This document shows, in pieces, positions 1 to 8,831 of a stretch of DNA of 8,831 nt (within the stretch, counting starts at the first letter, position 1; every line of letters begins with the position of its first letter). Both the position numbers and the translations under genes were made by a program. The notes beneath the pieces were generated by a model. The model saw only the letters and a program-made list of their open reading frames with translations, ran no database searches and was not told the origin of the DNA. The stretch is from Bacillota bacterium (GTDB lineage Bacteria; Bacillota; Clostridia; Christensenellales; Aristaeellaceae), in the NCBI GenBank assembly GCA_023411395.1, contig JAEYOV010000039.1, positions 1 to 8,831 of the forward strand, written 5' to 3'.

Positions 1-121
1 ATTGTAATACCTGTCTGAACTGGAGTCAAAACCACTATTGTCCGACACTAAGGGTCTTGAAAACTCATCTGTCCATTTTGATGGGTTTTCAAAACCCTTG
101 CTGTCCATTTTCTAGGGTACA
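1..121. mobile_element. Probable terminus of an insertion sequence (IS21-like), partial
   Basis: Four degenerate direct repeats begin with TGTC(C/T) at about 12, 40, 70 and 102, spaced 28-32 bp apart; the last two share TGTCCATTTT exactly, and each is followed by a (G)GGT..CAAAAC-like block. Positions 50-69 and 80-99 are also inverted copies of each other with two mismatches. Read on the minus strand, the outer edge would be TGTACCC starting at 121, giving a TG...CA type end. Multiple internal terminal repeats and TG/CA ends are known features of IS21-family elements. The boundary coincides with the point where the neighbouring transporter loses its family-like sequence. No transposase lies inside the window, so the family assignment is an inference. 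Confidence 0.55.
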
Positions 122-734
122 TTTTAAACAGGGCAGTGGTCAGATAGACAAAAACCGTATAACCCAACGCCGGCATGCTTTTTCGGGCATGGCGGCCGCA
201 CAGCCAATGTCCGGCCATGGCTACTGCACCGAGCAGCGCCATCAGGTCGCCGCCAATGTCCCCGCCCAGCCCTCCCAGACTGTTGGCACCGATCAAAAGC
301 GCGCCAAGTAAAGCCACCAGTGCCCCGGGCCGGGCCGATTTTTGCATCGGTTCCCGCAGTAAAAGCCCCGAAAAGGCTGCCACAAACAGCGGCTGGGTGC
401 ACACCAGCGCCACCGAGGCAAAGGAGCTGGTACTTTTTAAGGATGTCATCCAGGTATAGTAATGCAGCGCCAGAAAAACGGCCGCGGTCACACCGAACAA
501 AAGCTGCCTGCCCGGCGCGCGCAGTACCGCCGCCAGGGAAGAGCACGTTTCCCCTTCGCGCTTGCGCAGTGAGAAGGGCAGCAACAGGAGGCCGGAAAAA
601 AGCATGCGTAAAAAGGCCACCGTCACCGGGGTTGCGCCCTGCAAAAGCGCACCCTTCACCAGCGGCCCGCTGTAGGATACCATCACAACGCCCAGGATCA
701 CCAGAAGGTAGGCTTTCTTTTGTGAGGCAGGCAT
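48..734 (-). pseudogene. EamA/DMT-family transporter, 3'-truncated
   Basis: This encodes the N-terminal two thirds of a drug/metabolite transporter superfamily permease (EamA type, usually about 280-300 residues with ten membrane helices in two repeats). The open frame is 228 codons, but only residues 1-203 look like a transporter. Hydrophobic segments lie near residues 8-28, 36-55, 77-98, 102-126, 137-152, 162-178 and 191-203. The first EamA repeat is complete, including SVALVCTQPLFVAAFSGLLL, and the second breaks off early. The last 25 residues are polar and are read from the IS-like sequence at 48-121. The start ATG at 732-734 follows AAAGGAGA (minus strand, 748-741). The gene lies downstream of mnmG in the same direction with a 276-bp gap. 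The substrate cannot be predicted. It is probably non-functional, unless the missing part continues beyond an inserted element outside the window. Confidence 0.8.
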
Positions 735-774
735 AAAGTTTCTCCTTTACGGTCATGCCGTATCTATAAGTAAG

Positions 775-799
775 ATTCTTCGGACTACGTCCTCAGAAT
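775..799. repeat. Short imperfect palindrome (ATTCT..AGAAT type)
   Basis: ATTCT at 775-779 and AGAAT at 795-799 flank GGAC-TAC-GTCC (782-792), with an unpaired TC on each side. The minus-strand reading CATTCTGAG...CGAAGAATCTT has the same beginning and end as the two arms of the larger inverted repeat at 8071-8156, so this appears to be a dispersed element present at least three times in the window. It lies between the transporter remnant and mnmG and has no coding potential. Confidence 0.6.
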
Positions 800-853
800 G
801 ACAGGTTGCGTTGGTTGGCTGGTATGGCTAGCAACCGTTTCGTGTAGCATAGT

Positions 854-872
854 GGGCGATTGATAATCGCCC
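854..872. repeat. Perfect 8-bp palindrome GGGCGATT-GAT-AATCGCCC
   Basis: Eight-base arms at 854-861 and 865-872 pair perfectly around a 3-base centre. CCTAC follows on the plus side. I recall similar GGCGATTATCAATCGCC motifs scattered through intergenic DNA of gut Firmicutes, but this is from memory and untested. No promoter or poly-T tract is positioned to make it a clear terminator or operator. Confidence 0.5.
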
Positions 873-943
873 CTACGATTACAAACAAGTCTTTTATACA
901 CGATACAGGTGCTTTCATAATGCTTGAAAATACCGTGCTTTGC

Positions 944-1013
944 ATGACCCCTTATAAAGTTTTCTGGTGAGGGTCGGGAGAGGCCTCTTTTTCAAAAGAG
1001 GTCTCTCCCGCTA
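944..1013 (-). terminator. Hairpin element A after mnmG, with conserved tail
   Basis: On the minus strand the mnmG stop TAG (1013-1011) is the first three bases of this element. A 16-bp stem (975-990 with 995-1010) has one A·C mismatch in the RNA and a tip reading CTTTTGAAAAAG (998-987). A tail containing CCAGAAAAC and ATAAGGGG follows, down to 948. There is no run of T directly after the stem, so it is not a textbook intrinsic terminator, although its position makes a role in 3'-end formation or mRNA protection likely. Element B at 7884-7955 is homologous. Confidence 0.6.
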
Positions 1014-2891
1014 TTTCTCCCCGTTCTCCTCGTTTTCCCGTCCTCTGCGTCCCAAAAAGACCATGAGCACGGCGATATCCGCCGGCGACACGCCGGGGAT
1101 GCGGGCGGCCTGGCCCAGGGAGCGGGGGCGCTGGAGGTGTAGCTTCTGGCGGGCTTCGATGCGCAAGGCATCCATGGCAAGATAGGGCGCATCAGACGGC
1201 AGCAGCGCGTTTTCCATGGCCCGGGCTTTGGATAATTGTGATTCCTGCTTGCGCAGGTAGCCATCGTACTTGACAGAGATCTCGGCCTGCTCCGCCGCGG
1301 CGGGGGAGGCTGTTTGAAGCTCCGGAACAAGCGCTTGGATATGGGCAAACGTGACAGCCGGACGGCGCAAAAGTTCCTCCCCGGTAAGCGTGCCAACGCA
1401 GGGCGGTTCGCCAAGGGCAGCCAGCAGTTCCTCCCGTTCTTTGGTGGGAGGCAATGTCAGGGAGGCCAACTTCTCCCGAAGGGTTTGCGTCTCCCGCATT
1501 TTGCCTTCCGCGCGGCGCATGCGCTCTTCCCCCGCCAGGCCCGCCTTGTAACCAAGCTCCGTCAGGCGCAGGTCGGCATTGTCCTGGCGCAGATACAGCC
1601 GGTGCTCGGCGCGGCTGGTCATCATACGGTAGGGCTCGTCGGTTCCCTTGGTGGTCAAATCGTCCGTCAGAACGCCGATATACGCCATGTCACGGGTTAT
1701 GATAAGCGGCTCCTTCTCCTGCAATTGAAGCGCTGCGTTGATGCCGGCCAATAAGCCCTGGGCCGCGGCTTCCTCATAGCCGGAGGTGCCGTTCACCTGC
1801 CCGGCAAAATATAAGCCGGGAATGGACAGCGATTCCAGCGTAGGTTTTAAAGCCCTGGAGTCGATGCAGTCGTACTCGATGGCGTAGGCCAGCCGGGTCA
1901 AGACCACATCTTCAAGGCCCTTCACGCTGCGGTACATCAGCCATTGCACATCCTCCGGCATGCTGGAGGACATGCCCTGCACGTACCACTCAAAGCTGTT
2001 TAAGCCTTCCGGCTCCAAGAAGACCTGGTGCCGGTCCTTGTCGGCAAAGCGGTTGATTTTATCCTCAATGCTGGGGCAGTACCGGGCTCCCGTACCCTTG
2101 ATGTCACCCCTAAACATGGGTGCGCGGTGCAGGTTCTCCCGTATGATTTGATGCGTGCGCTCATTGGTCCAGGTAAGATAGCACATCATCCGGTTGGAAA
2201 GCGGCTTGTCCGTAAGAAAGGAAAACGGCGTCACCGGCTCGTCGCCGGGCTGCGGCTCCATTTTGGTAAAATCAATGGACCGGACATCCACCCTGGCCGG
2301 CGTGCCCGTCTTGAAACGGCGCAAGGAAAAGCCCAGATCAGCGAGTGCATCGGAAAGATGGCCGGCGGCCAATAAGCCCTGCGGTCCCCCGTTCCAACTT
2401 GTTTCGCCGATGATGATGCGGCTCCTCAAATAGACGCCGCCGGCGATAATAACGGCCTTGCAGGCGACAGTCTCCCCCGTGGCGGTTTGTATGCCGCTCA
2501 CGGCGCCGCTCTGCGTAAGGATGCGGGATACTTCCCCCTGGCGGACAGTAAGGTTCTTTTGCGAAAACAGCGCGGCCCGCATGCGGTTTTGATAGGCCTG
2601 CTTGTCCGCCTGGGCACGCAGGCTGTACACGGCGGGGCCCTTTCCGCGGTTCAGCATGCGGCTTTGCAAAAACGTGTCGTCAATCGCGCGGCCCATCTCG
2701 CCGCCCAACGCATCCAGCTCCCGCACCAAATGACCCTTGGAGGTGCCGCCGATCACGGGATTGCAGGCCATCAAGGCGATGGCATCGATGTTCAGCGTAT
2801 ACAAAAGGGTGGGGATACCCATGCGGGCGGCAGCCAGCGCGGCTTCGCAGCCCGCGTGCCCCGCCCCGGCGATAACCAGTTGATAAGCCAT
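1011..2891 (-). CDS. mnmG: tRNA uridine-5-carboxymethylaminomethyl(34) synthesis enzyme MnmG (GidA)
   Basis: MnmG is the cytosolic FAD-dependent partner of MnmE. Together they install the (carboxymethyl)aminomethyl group on wobble U34 of certain tRNAs, which secures decoding of split codon boxes. The protein is 626 residues, close to the roughly 628 of Bacillus. Visible features are the FAD-binding loop GAGHAGCE (residues 9-16), ACNPVIGGTSKGHLVREL with Cys43, RYCPSIEDK with Cys272 (the two conserved cysteines), GLYFAGQVNGTSGYEEAAAQ (359-378), SRAEHRLYLR (426-435), and the C-terminal helical domain with IPGVSPADIAVL. The start chosen is ATG 2891-2889, giving MAYQ. AGGGGGGGA (2906-2898) lies 6 nt upstream. 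A longer frame from TTG 2912 would place this site inside the gene. It is transcribed divergently from remB-gyrBA. MnmE is not nearby. Confidence 0.97.
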   Translation of the reverse strand: MAYQLVIAGAGHAGCEAALAAARMGIPTLLYTLNIDAIALMACNPVIGGTSKGHLVRELDALGGEMGRAIDDTFLQSRMLNRGKGPAVYSLRAQADKQAYQNRMRAALFSQKNLTVRQGEVSRILTQSGAVSGIQTATGETVACKAVIIAGGVYLRSRIIIGETSWNGGPQGLLAAGHLSDALADLGFSLRRFKTGTPARVDVRSIDFTKMEPQPGDEPVTPFSFLTDKPLSNRMMCYLTWTNERTHQIIRENLHRAPMFRGDIKGTGARYCPSIEDKINRFADKDRHQVFLEPEGLNSFEWYVQGMSSSMPEDVQWLMYRSVKGLEDVVLTRLAYAIEYDCIDSRALKPTLESLSIPGLYFAGQVNGTSGYEEAAAQGLLAGINAALQLQEKEPLIITRDMAYIGVLTDDLTTKGTDEPYRMMTSRAEHRLYLRQDNADLRLTELGYKAGLAGEERMRRAEGKMRETQTLREKLASLTLPPTKEREELLAALGEPPCVGTLTGEELLRRPAVTFAHIQALVPELQTASPAAAEQAEISVKYDGYLRKQESQLSKARAMENALLPSDAPYLAMDALRIEARQKLHLQRPRSLGQAARIPGVSPADIAVLMVFLGRRGRENEENGEK

Positions 2892-2897
2892 CCCGCA

Positions 2898-2906
2898 TCC
2901 CCCCCT
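2898..2906 (-). promoter_or_regulatory. mnmG ribosome binding site
   Basis: AGGGGGGGA on the minus strand lies 6 nt before ATG 2891. It fixes the start and argues against the in-frame TTG at 2912. Another ATG lies 7 nt upstream of the start but is out of frame. The seven-G run is a possible sequencing length-error site but is non-coding. Confidence 0.65.
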
Positions 2907-2926
2907 AAGCAATTAAAAACGCACTT

Positions 2927-2955
2927 ATTATACCACGCACGATTCCTGATGCAAA
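2927..2955 (-). promoter_or_regulatory. mnmG promoter, extended -10
   Basis: On the minus strand TATAAT occupies 2932-2927 and is preceded by TGG (2935-2933), a TGn extended -10 match for vegetative RNA polymerase. The -35 is weak: TTGCAT with a 16-bp spacer (2954-2949). Transcription would start near 2920, giving a leader of about 30 nt before ATG 2891. Confidence 0.7.
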
Positions 2956-3037
2956 GGGAAAAAACAGCCTCCATCCCATTAGCACAATTTGGCAACAAGA
3001 AACAAAATCAAATCTGCATTTATATAAGAAGAAACCC

Positions 3038-3066
3038 TTTTCTTTTTGCCGCCAAAATGGTATAAT
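3038..3066 (+). promoter_or_regulatory. remB-gyrB-gyrA promoter, extended -10
   Basis: TATAAT at 3061-3066 is preceded by TGG (3058-3060), giving TGGTATAAT, identical to the core of the divergent mnmG promoter. The -35 region is poor (TTTTCT at 3038-3043 with a 17-bp spacer), as is usual when a TGn motif is present. The expected start is near 3073, leaving about 30 nt of leader before remB. It is the only convincing promoter ahead of the gyrase operon. Confidence 0.75.
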
Positions 3067-3086
3067 GAGCAGTCGGATTTTTTGAC

Positions 3087-3095
3087 AGGCGGTGA
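3087..3095 (+). promoter_or_regulatory. remB ribosome binding site
   Basis: AGGCGGTGA ends 8 nt before ATG 3104. The in-frame GTG at 3092 falls inside this site and is therefore unlikely to be the start. ATG 3107 is a possible alternative start with 11-nt spacing. Confidence 0.6.
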
Positions 3096-3103
3096 AAAAA
3101 GCC

Positions 3104-3355
3104 ATGATGCTGCACCTGGGTTCCGGCCGCAGCGTTCCCTTTTGTCAAGTAGTGGCCCTCATCGATTTGGGCCGGGAAAGGACGCGGGATACGCAGGCGC
3201 TGGTAAGCGGTGTCAAGGCGATGGGGCGGCTGCTGCCCTTGGGCGAGCCGGCCAAGTCCCTGGTGCTGGTGCAGGATAAGAGCGAGCAATGGTGCTATCT
3301 TTCCCCTTTTTCCGTTCGCACCCTGGTCCGCCGTGTCCATGCAAATTTTGAGTAA
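3104..3355 (+). CDS. remB: RemB/YaaB-like DUF370 protein
   Basis: This is a small protein of 83 residues, matching the roughly 81-residue RemB (YaaB) of Bacillus subtilis in size and in place, directly before gyrB. It starts MMLHLGSGRSVPFCQVVALI, comparable with the MYIHLG start and the following strand of the DUF370 family. It ends with the SPFSVRTL block (residues 67-74) that corresponds to the family's SP.S..TL pattern, followed by basic residues (RR, 76-77). RemA/RemB proteins are linked to control of extracellular matrix genes; RemA is a DNA-binding oligomer, while the role of RemB is less clear. No membrane segment is seen. The gene ends 15 bp before the gyrB start and is very likely co-transcribed with it. 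What it controls in this organism cannot be told. Confidence 0.85.
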   Translation: MMLHLGSGRSVPFCQVVALIDLGRERTRDTQALVSGVKAMGRLLPLGEPAKSLVLVQDKSEQWCYLSPFSVRTLVRRVHANFE

Positions 3356-3359
3356 GCGC

Positions 3360-3365
3360 AGGTGG
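3360..3365 (+). promoter_or_regulatory. gyrB ribosome binding site
   Basis: AGGTGG lies 5 nt before GTG 3371. It overlaps the alternative in-frame GTG at 3362, so translation most likely starts at 3371, shortening the longest frame by three residues. Confidence 0.6.
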
Positions 3366-3370
3366 TTTTT

Positions 3371-5362
<1,992 letters not shown>

Positions 5363-5396
5363 CGCCGCATCATCCGGCTGTACATGAGGTGAAAGC

Positions 5397-7874
<2,478 letters not shown>

Positions 7875-7883
7875 GAATTATTT

Positions 7884-7955
7884 TAGCGGGGAGGGTGGCT
7901 TTTGAAAAAGCTACCCTCCCCGAACCCCACCCAGAAAACCTCATAAGGGAATCAT
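7884..7955 (+). terminator. Hairpin element B after gyrA, with conserved tail
   Basis: It begins 9 bp after the gyrA stop with TAGCGGG. A 16-bp stem (7888-7903 with 7906-7921) contains one G·U pair and has the same tip CTTTTGAAAAAG as element A. A tail with CCAGAAAAC and ATAAGGG follows. The gyrase transcript probably ends or is trimmed here, but no T-tract follows the stem; the first T7 run is about 80 nt further on. It has the same orientation relative to its upstream gene as element A at mnmG. Confidence 0.65.
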
Positions 7956-8070
7956 AAAGAAATAACGTTCTCTGCGCATTTTCAGACATGTTTGTATAGC
8001 GTTTTTTTATAACAGCAGATCGGCCCAGAAATAGGGTCTTCCCCTTGGGTAAACGTTAATTAGAACGCCA

Positions 8071-8156
8071 ACGTGCCATTCTGAGGGAGCGATGCGACCG
8101 AAGAATCTTTATGCAGTAGGGTTTCAAGATTCTTCGCTGCGCTTAGAATGGCATGT
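8071..8156. repeat. 86-bp inverted repeat of paired ATTCT/AGAAT units
   Basis: Outer arms 8071-8082 and 8145-8156 match with one mismatch (ACGTGCCATTCT against ACATGCCATTCT). Inner arms 8099-8109 and 8126-8136 match perfectly (CGAAGAATCTT). The two halves look like head-to-head copies of one unit, CATTCTGAG or CATTCTAAG followed by a variable stretch and then CGAAGAATCTT. The unit also occurs singly at 775-799. A long bulged stem or a small mobile palindrome are possible readings. No terminal duplication is evident. Confidence 0.65.
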
Positions 8157-8187
8157 CCCTGAATGAATCAGCGTATACTTGAGGGGA

Positions 8188-8228
8188 AGGTGGCGCGTTA
8201 GCGCCGGATGAAACGATGATTACCACCT
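8188..8228. repeat. GC hairpin with outer AGGTGG/CCACCT arms
   Basis: GGCGC-GTTA-GCGCC (8192-8205) is a perfect 5-bp stem. AGGTGG (8188-8193) can alternatively pair with CCACCT (8223-8228), so two competing folds are possible. The block GAGGGGAAGGTGGCGC is reminiscent of intergenic repeats I recall from gut Clostridia. That link rests on memory only. Confidence 0.4.
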
Positions 8229-8244
8229 GATCAATAGCCCTCGG

Positions 8245-8253
8245 TGATATATT
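8245..8253 (+). promoter_or_regulatory. Possible promoter of the acetyltransferase gene
   Basis: TGATATATT is an acceptable TGn extended -10 match. No good -35 lies 16-18 bp upstream. Transcription would start near 8260, about 30 nt before the gene, similar to the leaders of mnmG and remB. Confidence 0.35.
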
Positions 8254-8291
8254 CATGAAAGAAAGCCTGTACTGACACGGAGGAAATTGAC

Positions 8292-8792
8292 ATGTACCTT
8301 CACTTAAGACGCCTTTCCCCTACCGACGGCCCCGAAATCTACGCCCTCACACAATCCATCCCAAGGGAGGAAAACGGCTTTAACAACCCCGCCAACGGCC
8401 TTTCCAAAGAAGAATTCCCCGCATGGCTATTACAGCAGCATAACTATTCGCAGGGACTGGATCTTCAGGAAGGCTGGGTCCCTCAAATCATCTATTGGCT
8501 CTATGATGGCGATCAGCCCGTAGGCATGTGCAAGCTGCGAACCCGCCTCACCGAAGCGCTGCTGAAAAGCGCCGGAAACATCGGCTACGCCATTGCCCCC
8601 TTTGCCCGTGGAAAGGGCTACGGAAAGGAGCAGTTGCGCCTGGTGCTTGAGGAAGCCAGAAAGCATGGGCTGGCCAAGGTTCTGATCACCGCCCGCAATT
8701 ACAACAAGGCCTCCATCGGCGTGGCTCTTGCCAACGGAGGCGTCATCGAAAAGGTGTCGGAAGAAGAGCATTATATCTGGATCAATCTCTGA
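8292..8792 (+). CDS. GNAT-family N-acetyltransferase
   Basis: The 166-residue protein belongs to the GNAT fold, transferring an acetyl group from acetyl-CoA to an amine of an unknown acceptor in the cytosol. The acetyl-CoA binding motif A is clear: NIGYAIAPFARGKGYG (96-111), with the R/Q-x-x-G-x-G/A signature in RGKGYG, followed by an amphipathic helix and KVLITARNYNKASIGVALANGG (129-150), the usual motif B region. The overall pattern (VPQIIYWLYDGDQPVG, then R.R..EALLKSAGNIGYAI) resembles the predicted acetyltransferases of the COG3981 type as I remember them. Length is normal for the family. The start ATG has a strong GGAGGAA site (8279-8285) 6 nt upstream. It stands alone, separated from gyrA by 417 bp, and probably has its own promoter. 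The substrate is not predictable. Confidence 0.92.
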   Translation: MYLHLRRLSPTDGPEIYALTQSIPREENGFNNPANGLSKEEFPAWLLQQHNYSQGLDLQEGWVPQIIYWLYDGDQPVGMCKLRTRLTEALLKSAGNIGYAIAPFARGKGYGKEQLRLVLEEARKHGLAKVLITARNYNKASIGVALANGGVIEKVSEEEHYIWINL

Positions 8793-8807
8793 TCATTGCA
8801 TAGAAGC

Positions 8808-8831
8808 GGGGGGGGGGTTGTTAGGGGGGGG
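8808..8831. other. Poly-G end of the window, probable artefact or broken repeat
   Basis: Ten G at 8808-8817 and eight G at 8824-8831 are separated by TTGTTA. Runs like this at a sequence end are typical of no-signal calls in two-colour sequencing. The bases before them (AGCGGG, starting 13 nt after the acetyltransferase stop) match the beginning of hairpin elements A and B, so the true sequence may enter another copy of that element. Confidence 0.55.

Larger units (their letters stand above)
7875..8291. other. 417-bp intergenic region rich in inverted repeats
   Basis: No gene is seen here. The region holds hairpin element B (7884-7955), a run of seven T at 8002-8008 without a convincing stem before it, the inverted repeat at 8071-8156, a GC hairpin with outer arms at 8188-8228, and a possible promoter for the acetyltransferase near 8245-8253. 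At least three structured repeats in one spacer suggest a landing zone for small palindromic elements. Confidence 0.7.

Noticed and set aside
1..121. CRISPR array at the left end
   Set aside because: The ~30-bp repeats are contiguous and degenerate with no spacers of independent sequence, and they coincide with a gene disruption boundary, which fits an IS terminus better.
893..898. TATAAA on the minus strand as a promoter for the transporter gene
   Set aside because: There is no acceptable -35 at 16-18 bp and no TGn extension. It lies about 160 bp from the start codon, so support is too weak.
2487..3065. Plus-strand open frame of 192 codons opposite the 5' end of mnmG
   Set aside because: It runs antisense to the MnmG FAD-binding region and through the divergent promoters, with no supporting features.
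2892..3103. Chromosomal replication origin in the mnmG-remB gap
   Set aside because: No cluster of DnaA boxes and no clear AT-rich unwinding repeat; gene identity alone is not enough, since the flanking order is rearranged.
8002..8008. Run of seven T as the U-tract of a gyrA terminator
   Set aside because: No stable GC-rich stem directly precedes it. The strong hairpin is about 80 nt upstream at 7888-7921.

Overview
The window looks like a piece of a Gram-positive, clostridial-type (Firmicutes) chromosome with G/C-rich codon use. The main reasons are the gene order remB-gyrB-gyrA, which is the classical Firmicutes arrangement, the strong protein-level resemblance of GyrB, GyrA and MnmG to Bacillus/Clostridium versions as I remember them, and the AGG-rich ribosome binding sites. 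Genus-level placement is not supported by the sequence alone. Both window ends look like repeat or low-quality sequence (an IS-like terminus on the left, G homopolymers on the right), as expected for a complete short metagenomic contig.

Layout. 1-121: probable end of an insertion sequence with about 30-bp repeats. 122-734 (minus): an EamA/DMT-type transporter cut off after about 203 residues at the IS-like boundary. 735-974: spacer with short palindromic repeats. 975-1010: a strong hairpin abutting the end of mnmG. 1011-2891 (minus): mnmG, a tRNA U34 modification enzyme. 2892-3103: a divergent promoter region with two extended -10 promoters. 3104-3355 remB, 3371-5362 gyrB and 5397-7874 gyrA (all plus) form a tight operon. 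7875-8291: a 417-bp spacer with a second copy of the mnmG-type hairpin, a large inverted repeat and a small GC hairpin. 8292-8792 (plus): a GNAT acetyltransferase. 8808-8831: poly-G tail.

How the parts work together. gyrB and gyrA make the two subunits of DNA gyrase (A2B2), co-transcribed behind remB, a small DUF370 regulator-family gene. mnmG is transcribed divergently from a matching promoter. It is normally an origin-proximal gene in Firmicutes, so its junction with remB-gyrBA is a rearranged origin-type neighbourhood; dnaA, dnaN and recF are not next to remB here.

The most interesting non-coding signal is a pair of about 70-nt elements directly after mnmG and after gyrA. They share a 5' lead, an identical 12-nt stem tip and a conserved 3' tail, while most of the middle of the stem differs through paired, structure-preserving changes. 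I found no undescribed multi-gene system; the protein-coding content is mostly housekeeping.
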